Part shown: positions 9,065 through 19,998 of the stretch, in pieces
Position numbering within the stretch: the stretch's first letter is position 1
Layout of the letters: each line of letters starts with the position of its first letter
Notes under the pieces: generated by a model
Told to the model about the DNA's origin: nothing
Database searches by the model: none
The model's input: the letters and a program-made list of their open reading frames with translations, nothing else
NCBI GenBank assembly: GCA_018969405.1
Contig: JAGWYK010000020.1
Location: 1-36,316, forward strand
From: Acidobacteriota bacterium
Lineage (GTDB): Bacteria; Actinomycetota; Acidimicrobiia; Acidimicrobiales; Acidimicrobilacustridaceae
Direction of reading: 5' to 3'
DNA: 36,316 nt
Program-made: the position numbers and the translations under genes

Positions 9065-10305
9065 TGACCTCCGCCTCCTCCGCCTCCTCCGCCGCCACCG
9101 CGGCCGGCGATCCGCTGCTCGCCGGTCACATCGATCTGGCGATCGTGCTGATCGTGATCCTGAAGGTCGTGGTCGTGTTCGGCCTCATGCTGGTGGCCAC
9201 GATGCTGATGATCTGGTTCGAACGCAAGGTCGTCGGCGATCTCCAGAACCGCGTCGGGCCCAACACCGCCGGGCCGTTCGGCATCCTCCAGACCCTCGCC
9301 GATGGCATCAAGTTCTTCTTCAAGGAGGACCTCAAGCCGGCCCGGGCCCAGATGCGGGTGTTCATCCTCGCCCCGTTCCTCACGGTGGTGCCGGCCTTCC
9401 TGCTGTTCACCATCGTCCCGTTCGGCGGTGACTTCTCGAACGGCCACGACGGTTCGGTCGAGATCTTCGGTCACACCACCTATCTGCAGCTCGCCGATCC
9501 CGCCATCGGCATCCTGTTCGCCCTCGCCCTGTCCTCCATCGCCGTCTACGGCGTGATGCTGGCCGGGTGGTCCTCGGGTTCCAAGTATCCGCTGCTGTCC
9601 TCGGTGCGGGCCTCGGCCCAGATGGTCTCCTACGAGGCCGCCCTCGGTCTGTCGGTGTGCGCCGTGGTGCTCGTGTCCGGCACGCTCAGCACGCACGAGA
9701 TGGTCATGGCCCAGGCCGGGCAGGGCTGGCTCGGCTTCATCCCCCACTGGAACATCATCGCTGCCGGCATCGTCCCCTTCGTCGTGTTCCTGCTCGCCAG
9801 TCAGGCCGAGCTCAACCGGCCGCCCTTCGATCTGGTCGAGGCCGAACAGGAACTCGTGGGCGGCTACCACACCGAGTACAGCTCGATCCGCTTCGCCCTG
9901 TTCTTCGTCGCCGAGTTCATGAACTCGGTCACCATGGCCGCCATCATCGTCACCCTGTTCCTCGGCGGTCCGGCCGGGCCCGCCCTCATCGGCCCGGGCT
10001 GGCTGTGGGGTGTGATCTGGTTCCTGCTCAAGGTGCTGGCGTTCCTGTTCCTGTTCGTGTGGATCCGCAGCAGCGTGCCCCGGGTCCGCTATGACCAACT
10101 CATGGATCTCGGCTGGAAGGTGCTCATCCCGCTCTCGCTGGGCTGGGTGATCCTGCTGGCCACCTACTACGTCGCCCGCGACCAGCACTGGAACGGGCTG
10201 CTCACCATCGCCATCGGTGCGGCCATCGGCCTCACCGGCTACGGGCTGCTCCGGTTCGCCATCGCGACCTCCAGGGTCAAGCGTCTGCAGGGGGTGATCG
10301 ACTGA
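9061..10305 (+). CDS. nuoH: NADH-quinone oxidoreductase subunit H, copy 1
   Basis: NuoH (ND1) is the membrane subunit that forms the quinone chamber together with NuoB and NuoD. The 414-residue protein is hydrophobic with about eight to nine helices. It retains the near-invariant Glu54-Arg55-Lys56 in WFERKVVGDLQNRVGPN and the acidic loop ELNRPPFDLVEAEQELVGGYHTEYS, both parts of the quinone chamber and its proton-coupling path. About 20 residues rich in Ser and Ala precede the first helix. The start is ATGATG at 9061; the second ATG (9064) is an alternative. It overlaps nuoG1 by 4 nt and nuoI1 by 1 nt. Confidence 0.96.
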   Translation: MMTSASSASSAATAAGDPLLAGHIDLAIVLIVILKVVVVFGLMLVATMLMIWFERKVVGDLQNRVGPNTAGPFGILQTLADGIKFFFKEDLKPARAQMRVFILAPFLTVVPAFLLFTIVPFGGDFSNGHDGSVEIFGHTTYLQLADPAIGILFALALSSIAVYGVMLAGWSSGSKYPLLSSVRASAQMVSYEAALGLSVCAVVLVSGTLSTHEMVMAQAGQGWLGFIPHWNIIAAGIVPFVVFLLASQAELNRPPFDLVEAEQELVGGYHTEYSSIRFALFFVAEFMNSVTMAAIIVTLFLGGPAGPALIGPGWLWGVIWFLLKVLAFLFLFVWIRSSVPRVRYDQLMDLGWKVLIPLSLGWVILLATYYVARDQHWNGLLTIAIGAAIGLTGYGLLRFAIATSRVKRLQGVID

Positions 10306-10976
10306 TGGGGTACCTCGGAGGTTTCCTCGTCAGCCTGCGTCAGATCGGACGCAAGCAGCGCGTCACCACCCAATACCCTGAGGAGAAGGCGCCGAAGGCG
10401 CTGCGGGTGCATGGTCGCCATGTCCTCAACCGGTACGAGGACGGCATGGAGAAGTGCATCGGCTGCGAACTCTGCGCCGGTGTGTGTCCGGCCCGGTGCA
10501 TCTACGTGCGCGGGGCCGAGAACGATCCCGATGCTCCGGTCTCCCCGGGTGAGCGGTACGGCTACATCTACGAGATCAACTACCTGCGCTGCATCCACTG
10601 CGATCTGTGCGTCGAGGCCTGCCCCACCGAGGCCATCACCGAGTCGAAGATGTTCGAGTTCTCCTTCACCAGTCGCGCCGATGCCATCTACACCAAGGCC
10701 GAACTGGTGGTCGACGACTCCGGGATGCCCCAGCGGCTGCCCTGGGAGGACTGGCGTCCGGGCGAGGACCTCAACACCTCAGCCTGGATGCGGGCCACCG
10801 CTCCGTCGGGGAGCGCGGAGTTCGAGGGTGTCGTCGGCTGGTCCGGGGAGCTGGGCTACGGCCTGCGCGCCCCCGAGGCCGATCAGATCCAGAAGGACGC
10901 CATCACCTCCGCCCACGGCGATCACGGCCACGACGACCACGACGACCACGACGACCACGGTCACGGGGGGCACTGA
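10305..10976 (+). CDS. nuoI: NADH-quinone oxidoreductase subunit I, copy 1, with His/Asp-rich tail
   Basis: NuoI carries clusters N6a and N6b, which relay electrons to N2. The two ferredoxin motifs are CIGCELCAGVCP (Cys51, 54, 57, 61) and CIHCDLCVEACP (Cys96, 99, 102, 106). The 223-residue protein ends with a tail after about residue 200 made almost only of His, Asp and Gly. Part of this tail is encoded by a perfect 9-bp tandem repeat, annotated separately. The conserved core is complete without the tail, so the tail is an add-on. Metal binding is possible but is inference. The gene overlaps nuoH1 by one base, and nuoJ1 begins 2 nt downstream. Confidence 0.95.
   Translation: MGYLGGFLVSLRQIGRKQRVTTQYPEEKAPKALRVHGRHVLNRYEDGMEKCIGCELCAGVCPARCIYVRGAENDPDAPVSPGERYGYIYEINYLRCIHCDLCVEACPTEAITESKMFEFSFTSRADAIYTKAELVVDDSGMPQRLPWEDWRPGEDLNTSAWMRATAPSGSAEFEGVVGWSGELGYGLRAPEADQIQKDAITSAHGDHGHDDHDDHDDHGHGGH
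10932..10958 (+). repeat. Three perfect tandem copies of GACGACCAC inside nuoI1
   Basis: The 9-bp unit GACGACCAC occurs three times without mismatch. It encodes Asp-Asp-His in the reading frame of the NuoI1 tail. Gain or loss of units would keep the frame, so tail length could vary between strains. Confidence 0.9.
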
Positions 10977-10978
10977 TC

Positions 10979-11581
10979 ATGGAGACCCTCGTGTTCATCG
11001 TCTGCGCGCTGATCGTGCTGGCCGGCGCCATCGGTGTGGTCATGTCCCGCAACCCGGTGCATGCGGCTCTGAGCCTCGTCGCCACCCTGTTCGGCATCGC
11101 CGTGCTGTTCCTCAACCTCGGTGCGCAGCTGCTCGCCGTGGTGCAGGTCATCGTCTACACCGGCGCCATCGTGGTGCTGATCCTGTTCGTGCTGATGCTG
11201 CTCGGCGTCGATGAGGACGAGGATCTCGACACCGAGCCGCTCGTCGGCCAGCGCATCGTCGCCGTGCTGATCGGGCTGCTGCTCGCCGGTGCGGTGCTCG
11301 CCGTCATCATCATCGGCAAGGACGCTGCGGTCACCGGGGCCCGTTCGGCCACCGAGGCGATCTCGCCCACCGTCACCAACATCGTCCAGATCGGGCGCCA
11401 ACTGTTCACCACCTTCGTGTTCCCGCTCGAGATCACCGCCGGTCTGCTCACCATCGCAGTCGTCGGCGCCGTGGTGCTCTCCCGTCGCCCGAAGGACCTC
11501 CAACCCATTCCGGAGCCTGAATCCATGACCGAACTGGGCGACGATCCCTTGACCATCACCACCGAGGAGGCGGCCCACTGA
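10979..11581 (+). CDS. nuoJ: NADH-quinone oxidoreductase subunit J, copy 1
   Basis: NuoJ (ND6) is a five-helix membrane subunit linking the quinone module to the proton channels. The ATG at 10979 lies 2 nt after the nuoI1 stop and gives 200 residues; the frame is open upstream only within nuoI1. The family signature is present in helices 2-3 ([25 protein letters not shown] and [21 protein letters not shown]). This includes the pi-bulge helix region whose rotation is tied to coupling. The C-terminal 35 residues form an acidic soluble tail after the last helix. It overlaps nuoK1 by one base. Confidence 0.94.
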   Translation: METLVFIVCALIVLAGAIGVVMSRNPVHAALSLVATLFGIAVLFLNLGAQLLAVVQVIVYTGAIVVLILFVLMLLGVDEDEDLDTEPLVGQRIVAVLIGLLLAGAVLAVIIIGKDAAVTGARSATEAISPTVTNIVQIGRQLFTTFVFPLEITAGLLTIAVVGAVVLSRRPKDLQPIPEPESMTELGDDPLTITTEEAAH

Positions 11582-11889
11582 TGAGCCCGAACCTCCCGCT
11601 CGCCTATCTCGCGCTCTCGGCGATCCTGTTCGCCATCGGCGGAGTGGGCCTGCTCGTGCGCCGCAATCCGCTGGTCATGATCATGTGCGTCGAACTCATG
11701 CTCAACGCGGTGAATCTCACCTTCGTCACCTTCGGCAGGATGCTCGATGACATCGCCGGTCAGGTGATCGTGTTCTTCGTGATGGTGGTCGCCGCCGCCG
11801 AGGTCGTGATCGGTCTCGCACTGATCGTGGCCATGGCCCGCCGCCGTCCCGAGGCCAATGCCGACGACCTCCGGCTGCTGAGGGGGTAG
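11581..11889 (+). CDS. nuoK: NADH-quinone oxidoreductase subunit K, copy 1
   Basis: NuoK (ND4L) is a three-helix subunit with two membrane glutamates on the proton path. The 102-residue length is standard. Both glutamates are visible, in [13 protein letters not shown] and in [13 protein letters not shown]. The motif [20 protein letters not shown] identifies the family. The ATG at 11581 shares its A with the nuoJ1 stop. A 5-nt gap separates it from nuoL1. Confidence 0.96.
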   Translation: MSPNLPLAYLALSAILFAIGGVGLLVRRNPLVMIMCVELMLNAVNLTFVTFGRMLDDIAGQVIVFFVMVVAAAEVVIGLALIVAMARRRPEANADDLRLLRG

Positions 11890-11894
11890 CGGAC

Positions 11895-13882
<1,988 letters not shown>

Positions 13883-13886
<4 letters not shown>

Positions 13887-15535
13887 GCACCACCATCCTC
13901 GCCAACGAGGCGGCCTCGTCCAGCTTCCCCATCCTTCCCGCACTGGTGTTCCTGCCGATGTTCGGTGCGGCGGTGCTGGCGCTCATCCCGCGATCCCGTC
14001 CCGAGGTGTCGCGCCAGATCGCCATCCTCGTGGCGCTGGCCACCGGTGTGCTCAGCATCGTGATGCTGTGCCAGTTCCGGACCAGCGACGATCACTTCCA
14101 GTTCGTGGTGTCGCAGATGTGGGTGTCCTCGCTCGACATCAAGTTCCTGATGGGCGTGGACGGCATCTCGCTGTTCCTCGTGGTCCTCACCGGCATCCTG
14201 TTCCCCATCGCACTGTTCGCGGCCAAGCCCGACAACGATCCCAAGGGGTACTACGCCTGGCTCACGCTGCTCATGGGCGGCTGCATGGGTGCGTTCCTCT
14301 CGCTGGATCTGTTCCTGTTCTTCCTGATGTTCGAGATCACCCTCGTGCCGCTCTACATGTTGATCGGCAAGTGGGGTCACGGTCGTCGGGTCTACGCGGC
14401 CACCAAGTTCTTCCTCTACACGATGCTCGGCTCGGCGTTCATGCTCGTGTCGATCGTCGCCCTGGCCGTGCTGGCCAAGGCCGGTGACAACGGGGCGATC
14501 ACCTTCGATTTCACCAAGATCATCGCCAGCGACAACCTCGCCACCAGCACGGGACGCTGGTTGTTCCTCGGCATGGCCATCGCCTTCGCGGTCAAGGTCC
14601 CGGCCTTCCCGTTCCACACCTGGCTCCCCGATGCCCACACCGAGGCCCCGACCGCCGGCTCCATCGACCTCGCCGGCATCCTGCTCAAACTCGGCACCTA
14701 TGGCTTCCTGCGGTTCGGACTCGAGCTGTATCCGGAGGCCACTGTGTGGTTCGCCCCCGTGATGCTCACGATCGGTGCCATCGGCATCATCTACGGCGGC
14801 ATCGTGGCGGCCATGCAGCGCAACCTCAAGCGACTCGTCGCCTACTCCTCGGTGGCGCATATGGGCTTCGCCATCATGGGTCTGTTCGCCCTCAACATGG
14901 AGGGCGTGCAGGGTTCGGTGCTGCAGATGGTCAACCACGGCATCTCCACCGGCGCCCTGTTCATCCTGCTGGGCTTCCTCTACAGCCGCCGTCACACCTA
15001 TGAGATCTCCCAGTTGAAGGGCATCGCCAAGGTGGCACCCGTGTTCGCCGGGATCTTCACCATCGTGATGCTGTCCTCCATCGGTCTGCCCGGTCTCAAC
15101 GGCTTCGTCGGCGAGTTCCTCGTGCTCATCGGGACCTACGTGGCCCACCGCTGGTGGGCGGTCGTGGCCGCCGCCGGTGTCATCATCGCTGCGCTCTACC
15201 TGTTGTGGGCCTACCAGCGGGTGTTCCAGGGCGAGCCGGATGAGGCCAACGCCAGCTTCCCCGATCTGCGTCTCTCCGAGCGGTTGGTCATGGTGCCGCT
15301 GCTGGTGCTCATCGTGTTCCTCGGCGTCTACCCCAAGCCGGTCCTCGAGCGCATCGAACCCTCGGTCAGGCGGGTGCTCACCCGCATGGAGGCTCAGGTG
15401 GACGGCTTCCACGAGCCGGTCACCCAAGGGGGGAGTCAGCTCGGTCCCATCGTCGACCACCGCGAGTCGGAGTCAGGTGGTTCGGACTCCTCCAACGGTG
15501 AACACGCCCTCGAGCCCGGGGCGGTGACGCCATGA
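13883..15535 (+). CDS. nuoM: NADH-quinone oxidoreductase subunit M, copy 1
   Basis: NuoM (ND4) is the middle antiporter-like pump subunit. The 550-residue protein shows the helix-5 glutamate in MFEITLVPLYMLIGKWG and the broken-helix motif KVPAFPFHTWLPDAHTEAPT. It also has the lysine-bearing segment ILLKLGTYGFLRFGLEL. About 50 soluble residues rich in Ser, Gly and Glu follow the last helix, which is longer than usual. The ATG at 13883 overlaps nuoL1 by 4 nt, and the stop overlaps nuoN1 by 4 nt. Confidence 0.96.
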
Positions 15536-17181
15536 GCCATCTCGCCTCGATCCTCGCCCAGGCCCAGCCGCTGGTGAGCCCGGGACCGGCGGCCGCCGAT
15601 GCCGTGGTGCATCTGCCGGGTCCCTCGGTGGACTGGCCGGCGCTGCTGCCGCTGCTGATCCTGCTGGTGGGTGGCCTGCTCATGCTCACCTTCTCCTCGT
15701 TCCTGCGCGGACGGGCTCCGAAGGGTGTCTTCGCCGGGGTCACGGTGGCCATCGCGGTCGCCGCCGCCCTGAGCGCCCTGCCGCTGTGGGCCCGGGTCCA
15801 GAACTGGGACTCCCTGCTGTGGTGGTCCACCAGCCACTCCCAGCCCGGTGCGTTCACCACGGTGGGCGGATCGGTCGGCGTCGACGGCTTCAGCCTGTTC
15901 ATCACCATCGTGCTGTGCGCCGCGGTGGCCATGGCGGCCCTGCTGGCCAGCGCCTATCTGCGCCGCGAGGACATGGAGGGCCCCGAGTTCTACGTCCTCA
16001 TGCTGCTGTCGGCCTCGGGTGGCGTGATGATGGCGATGGCCAACGACCTCATCGTCATGTTCATCGGCATCGAGACCCTGTCGATCGCCGTCTATGTGCT
16101 CGCCGGCATGCATCTGCGCCGGGTGCAGTCGCAGGAGTCCGGCATCAAGTACTTCGTGCTCGGTGCCTTCTCCTCGGCCTTCCTGCTCTACGGGATCGCC
16201 ATGATCTACGGCGCCACCGGTTCGGTGAACTTCGTGCAGATCAAGGACTTCATGGCGGCGGTGGTGCCGGTGCACAACGGCTTCCTGCTCCTCGGACTGG
16301 CGCTCATCCTCATCGGTCTGGCCTTCAAGGTCGCCGCCGTCCCGTTCCACGCCTGGAGTCCGGACGTCTACGACGGCGCCCCCACCCCCGCGGTGGCCTG
16401 GATGGCCTCGGGGGTCAAGGCGGCCGCCTTCGCCGCCATGGTGCGCATCTTCGTGCTCACCTTCTCGAACTACGGAGCCACCTGGAAGCCCATCCTCTAC
16501 GTGCTGGCCATCCTGTCGATGGTGGTGGGCGCCGCCCTCGCCATCGTCCAGAGCAACGTCAAGCGGATGCTGGCCTACTCCTCGATCAGCCATGCCGGGT
16601 TCATCCTGATGGCGGTGCAGGCCGGCTCCTCGCAGGGCACCGCCGCCATCGCCTTCTACGCGGCGGTCTACACCTTCATGGTGGCGGGCTCGTTCGGGGT
16701 GGCCACCATCGTCGGTCGTCGGGGCGACGGCGACCACTCCCTGGCCGACTACCGGGGCCTGTCCCGGAGCAACCCGGTGCTGGCGGCCGCCTTCACCGTG
16801 CTGCTGCTGGCCCAGGCCGGGGTCCCCTTCACCGCCGGCTTCTTCGCCAAGTTCTACGCGATCACCGCTGCGGTGAACGCCCACAGCACCCCGTTGGCCA
16901 TCATCGCCATGGTCTCGGCGGTCATCTCCGCCTTCCTGTACCTGCGCCTGATCGTGGCCATGTTCATGTCCGGTGGGGATGACGGCGCGGAGGCCCCTCT
17001 GCCGGCCGCCTCATCCCGCATCCACGTGCCCACGGGTGCTGGAATTGCGCTCGCCATCTGTGTGATCGTCACCGTCGGGTTCGGCCTCGTCCCGGACCTT
17101 TTGGTGAAACCCGCCCGAGATGCCCGACCCGTCCTGGTCGAGTATCAGACCTCAGGAACCGCCGCACCGACCGGCGGTTGA
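15532..17181 (+). CDS. nuoN: NADH-quinone oxidoreductase subunit N, copy 1
   Basis: NuoN (ND2) is the proximal antiporter-like subunit, next to NuoK. The 549-residue, roughly 14-helix protein has the helix-5 glutamate in FIGIETLSIAVYVLAG and the motif AFKVAAVPFHAWSPDVYDGAPTP with its lysine. A further lysine lies in ASGVKAAAFAAM. All residues usually needed for pumping are therefore present. The N-terminus has an extra Ala/Pro-rich stretch before the first helix. The last codons overlap a strong hairpin at 17157-17179. This closes the 14-gene operon. Confidence 0.96.
   Translation: MSHLASILAQAQPLVSPGPAAADAVVHLPGPSVDWPALLPLLILLVGGLLMLTFSSFLRGRAPKGVFAGVTVAIAVAAALSALPLWARVQNWDSLLWWSTSHSQPGAFTTVGGSVGVDGFSLFITIVLCAAVAMAALLASAYLRREDMEGPEFYVLMLLSASGGVMMAMANDLIVMFIGIETLSIAVYVLAGMHLRRVQSQESGIKYFVLGAFSSAFLLYGIAMIYGATGSVNFVQIKDFMAAVVPVHNGFLLLGLALILIGLAFKVAAVPFHAWSPDVYDGAPTPAVAWMASGVKAAAFAAMVRIFVLTFSNYGATWKPILYVLAILSMVVGAALAIVQSNVKRMLAYSSISHAGFILMAVQAGSSQGTAAIAFYAAVYTFMVAGSFGVATIVGRRGDGDHSLADYRGLSRSNPVLAAAFTVLLLAQAGVPFTAGFFAKFYAITAAVNAHSTPLAIIAMVSAVISAFLYLRLIVAMFMSGGDDGAEAPLPAASSRIHVPTGAGIALAICVIVTVGFGLVPDLLVKPARDARPVLVEYQTSGTAAPTGG
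17157..17179 (+). terminator. GC-rich hairpin at the end of nuoN1, possible terminator or operon boundary
   Basis: AACCGCCG (17157-17164) pairs perfectly with CGGCGGTT (17172-17179) across a 7-nt loop. The stem runs into the nuoN1 stop codon. No T-run follows; a GAACGTTC palindrome (17180-17187) comes directly after. Actinobacterial terminators often lack a U-tract, so termination or partial attenuation is plausible but unproven. Confidence 0.4.
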
Positions 17182-17251
17182 ACGTTCCACCCGCAGTCCG
17201 CCGTCGTCAGCGTCGCCAGCAGCGCCACCCGTCCCGCACCGCCGAGAGGAT

Positions 17252-17290
17252 TTCATGCCGTGTTCGGCCCTTCAGTAGGCTCAGAATCGC
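17252..17290 (+). promoter_or_regulatory. Candidate promoter of the second complex I operon, possibly leaderless
   Basis: The 109 nt between nuoN1 and nuoA2 is the only real gap in the 26 kb of nuo genes. A TANNNT-type -10 element TAGGCT lies at 17276-17281, 9 nt before the ATG at 17291, so transcription would start at or within a few bases of the start codon. A weak -35-like TTCATG is at 17252-17257 with an 18-nt spacer. No Shine-Dalgarno sequence precedes the ATG, in line with a leaderless mRNA. The string GTAGGCTCA recurs before acs (28923-28931). Confidence 0.5.
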
Positions 17291-17665
17291 ATGTCTGAGT
17301 ACTCCGATTTCGTTCGTCAGTACCTCACTGTCGCCATCTTCGCCGGGGTCGGAGTCGGTCTCGGCGCGGGCCTGCTCGGCATCGGCAGGATCTTCCGCCC
17401 GACCCGCCCGCAGGAGCAGAAGTACCTGACCTACGAGTCGGGTGTCGACCCCGTGGGCACCGGCTGGTCGCAGAGTCAGATCCGCTACTACGTCTACGCC
17501 CTGCTGTTCGTGATGTTCGACGTGGAAGCCGTGTTCATGTTCCCGTGGGCGACCCAGCTCGAGGTCTACGGCACCTTCGGTCTCATCGAGATGCTGGTGT
17601 TCGTGGCGATCCTCGCCCTCGGTCTGCTCTACGCCTGGCGCAAGAAGGTGCTCCAATGGGTCTAG
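17291..17665 (+). CDS. nuoA: Complex I subunit A, copy 2 (11-subunit complex)
   Basis: This 124-residue NuoA has the usual three helices and the signature [15 protein letters not shown]. In the loop that carries the cysteine of mitochondrial ND3 it reads YESGVDPVG, with Ser in place of the Cys seen in copy 1; Ser also occurs there in E. coli. It lacks the long C-terminal extension of NuoA1. The ATG has no ribosome-binding site and sits 9 nt after the -10-like TAGGCT. The gene overlaps nuoB2 by 10 nt. It is the first gene of the operon that lacks nuoE, nuoF and nuoG. Confidence 0.94.
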   Translation: MSEYSDFVRQYLTVAIFAGVGVGLGAGLLGIGRIFRPTRPQEQKYLTYESGVDPVGTGWSQSQIRYYVYALLFVMFDVEAVFMFPWATQLEVYGTFGLIEMLVFVAILALGLLYAWRKKVLQWV

Positions 17666-18156
17666 TCGAGAGCGGCCGTGTCCCGAAGCCGCTGTCCAAG
17701 CTGCTGAACCTCTCCCGGAAGTACTCCATCTGGGCCTACCAGTGGGGTCTCGCGTGCTGCGCCATCGAGATGGGCGCGGCCTTCGCCTCGCCCCGCTACG
17801 ACGTGATGCGGCTCGGCGTCATCCCCTTCCCGGCCAGCCCGCGGCAGGCCGACCTCGTCGTCATCGCCGGGACCGTCACCGACAAACTCGCCCCGGCGGT
17901 GGTCCGCCTCTACGAGCAGATGCCGGACCCCAAGTACGTGATCTCCATGGGCTCCTGCGCCAACTGCGGTGGCCCCTACTGGGACAGCTACTCGGTCACC
18001 AAGGGTGTCGACCAGTTGATTCCGGTCGATGTCTACGTCCCGGGCTGCCCGCCGCGTCCCGAGGCCCTGCTCGAGGGTGTGCTGCTGCTGCAGGAGCGCA
18101 TCGCCCACGAGGACATGGCCGAGCGCTGGAAGGGTGATCCGATTGTCGTCAGCTGA
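17656..18156 (+). CDS. nuoB: Complex I subunit B, copy 2
   Basis: The protein has 166 residues and all four N2 ligands: Cys34-Cys35 in GLACCAIEM, Cys101 in MGSCANCGG and Cys131 in VPGCPPRPE. It differs from copy 1 at the third ligand: [14 protein letters not shown] has an additional cysteine (Cys104) three residues on, where copy 1 has Ser. The C-terminus is shorter than in NuoB1. The ATG at 17656 overlaps the nuoA2 end by 10 nt; upstream frame openness is only shadow over nuoA2. An N2 cluster without an NADH module means electrons must enter through NuoI2 from another donor. Confidence 0.95.
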   Translation: MGLVESGRVPKPLSKLLNLSRKYSIWAYQWGLACCAIEMGAAFASPRYDVMRLGVIPFPASPRQADLVVIAGTVTDKLAPAVVRLYEQMPDPKYVISMGSCANCGGPYWDSYSVTKGVDQLIPVDVYVPGCPPRPEALLEGVLLLQERIAHEDMAERWKGDPIVVS

Positions 18157-18826
18157 CACCACCGAGGCCACCGAATCGACGGAGGCTGTGGCCACCGACG
18201 AGGCTCGGGAGGCTGTGCTCGCGGAACTCACCGGTCGCCTCGGCGATTCGGTGCTGGGCTCCCACATCCGACCCGGCGACGATCTCTGGGTGCGGGTCGA
18301 CCGCGCCGCCTGGCGTCGGGCCGCGGAGGCCACCCGGGCCATGGGCTTCACCTTCTTCGACTACGTCTCCGCCATCGACTGGCTGCCCTCGCCGTTCGGG
18401 CGCGACATGGATGCGCAGGAGGACCTCGTGGTCTCCGGGGCCGCACCCAAGGAGCCGGCGCCCATCGTGCAGGGCTATGCCGGCGGTGAGACCCGATTCC
18501 AGGTCATCGCCCACGTGTACAACATCGCGACCGCCACGGGCATCCACCTGAAGGCCGATGTCCCCGACGACGACCTCTCGTTGCCCTCCTGGTCGTCGGT
18601 CTACGCCGGGGCCAACTGGCACGAGCGCGAGACCCGCGAGATGTTCGGCATCACCTTCGATGGCCACCCGAACCTGATCAACATGTACCTCCCCACCGAC
18701 TTCCAGGGCTTCCCGCTGCGCAAGGACTTCCCGCTGCTGGCCCGTCGGGTGCGGCCCTGGCCCGGCATCGTCGATGTCGAGCCCATGCCCGGTGGGGCCG
18801 ACGACGCCGAGGGGGACGACCAATGA
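18143..18826 (+). CDS. nuoC: Complex I subunit C, copy 2 (TTG start)
   Basis: The 30-kDa signature is clear: [18 protein letters not shown] followed by [18 protein letters not shown]. The best start is TTG at 18143, preceded by GAAGGGTGA at good spacing; it gives 227 residues and overlaps nuoB2 by 14 nt. GTG at 18134 is a possible alternative with poorer spacing. Further upstream in-frame codons are inside nuoB2. The protein is about 50 residues longer than NuoC1, with an acidic Thr/Glu/Ala-rich N-terminus, an insert around [18 protein letters not shown] and an acidic C-terminus. Confidence 0.9.
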   Translation: MSSADTTEATESTEAVATDEAREAVLAELTGRLGDSVLGSHIRPGDDLWVRVDRAAWRRAAEATRAMGFTFFDYVSAIDWLPSPFGRDMDAQEDLVVSGAAPKEPAPIVQGYAGGETRFQVIAHVYNIATATGIHLKADVPDDDLSLPSWSSVYAGANWHERETREMFGITFDGHPNLINMYLPTDFQGFPLRKDFPLLARRVRPWPGIVDVEPMPGGADDAEGDDQ

Positions 18827-19998
18827 CCGCTGTCAGCGATCCCAGCAGCATCGCCGATCTCGCCGCCGAGGCCACCGACACCCGGGTGAACCTCGACTTC
18901 GAGTCCGAGGGCATGACGCTCAACATGGGCCCGCAGCACCCGGCCACCCACGGCACCCTGCGCATCGTCGCCAAGCTCGACGGTGAGCAGGTCATCTCGG
19001 CCGAGCCCATCTGCGGCTACATGCACCGCGGCTACGAGAAGCTGGTCGAGGTCCGCACCTATCCGCAGATCAACGCGCTGATCAACCGCATCGACTGGCT
19101 CGGGAGCTTCGCCAACGAGGTGCCGTTCATCCTCGCCGCCGAGAAGCTCATGGGTGTCGAGGCTCCGCCCCGAGCCCAGTGGATCCGCACGATCCTGTTC
19201 GAGATGTCGCGCATCGCCAACATCTCGCTCTTCCTCGGTGATTTCGGTCTGCAGCTCGGCGGCATGACCGCCGGCTTCTACGCCTTCCGCGACCGTGAGC
19301 ACGTGCTCAACATGATCGAGGCCGCCACCGGTGGACGCTTCCACCCCAACTTCGATCGCATCGGTGGCCTCAAGGACGATCTCCCCAAGGGCTGGATCGC
19401 CGATTCGCACGTCGCCATGGACAAGCTCCTCGCCTTCTGCGACGAGATGGAGGATCTCCTCGTCGGCAACGAGATCTTCCAGACCCGCACCCGCGGCATC
19501 GGTGTCATCCCGGCCGAGATCGCCCTCTCCTACGGGCTGTCGGGGGCCAACCTGCGAGCCTCCGGTGTGGACTGGGACCTCCGTCGCGACGGCTGCCCGC
19601 CCGGGCTGGTCTACGACCAGGCCGACTGGAAGGTCTGGACCCATCCCGACGGCGACTGCTTCGCCCGCACCTGGGTGCGTCTGCAGGAGACCCGCGAGGC
19701 GGCGAAGATCGTCAAGCAGCTCCTCGACACCATCCCGGCCGGCCCGGTCATGGCCAAGGTTCCCCGCATCATCAAGGTGCCCGAGGGCGAGGCCTATGTG
19801 GCCACCGAGAACCCGCTCGGCGAGATGGGGTACTACGTGGTGTCCAAGGGCGATCTCGTCCCGTTCCGGGTCAAGATCCGCTCCGCCTCGTTCAACAACA
19901 TCTCGATCGTCCCGTGGGTGGCCCGTGGCGCCTATGTGCCCGACCTGATCTCCATCCTCGGCAGCCTCTACTTCATCCTCGGTGACATCGACCGATGA
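18823..19998 (+). CDS. nuoD: Complex I subunit D, copy 2, with altered quinone-site residue
   Basis: This 391-residue 49-kDa subunit keeps His43 (ATHG, Thermus Nqo4 His38) and ends normally (FILGDIDR). Two positions stand out when aligned without gaps to copy 1 and Thermus. Trp92 (INRIDW) replaces the quinone-coordinating tyrosine (Thermus Tyr87, NuoD1 Tyr122). Arg69 in YMHRGYEK matches bovine NDUFS2 Arg85, the residue dimethylated by NDUFAF7, whereas NuoD1 has Thr99. The loop FHPNFDRIGG is conserved. The ATG at 18823 overlaps nuoC2 by 4 nt. The stop overlaps nuoH2 by 4 nt, at the point where nuoE-F-G stand in operon 1. Confidence 0.95.
   Translation: MTAVSDPSSIADLAAEATDTRVNLDFESEGMTLNMGPQHPATHGTLRIVAKLDGEQVISAEPICGYMHRGYEKLVEVRTYPQINALINRIDWLGSFANEVPFILAAEKLMGVEAPPRAQWIRTILFEMSRIANISLFLGDFGLQLGGMTAGFYAFRDREHVLNMIEAATGGRFHPNFDRIGGLKDDLPKGWIADSHVAMDKLLAFCDEMEDLLVGNEIFQTRTRGIGVIPAEIALSYGLSGANLRASGVDWDLRRDGCPPGLVYDQADWKVWTHPDGDCFARTWVRLQETREAAKIVKQLLDTIPAGPVMAKVPRIIKVPEGEAYVATENPLGEMGYYVVSKGDLVPFRVKIRSASFNNISIVPWVARGAYVPDLISILGSLYFILGDIDR

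Noticed and set aside
17254-17277. Seven-codon mini-ORF (ATG to TAG) before nuoA2 with AGAGGA upstream, as a possible leader peptide
   Set aside because: Its stop overlaps the likely -10 element, so it would be transcribed only by read-through from operon 1. The peptide MPCSALQ shows no attenuation-type codon run.
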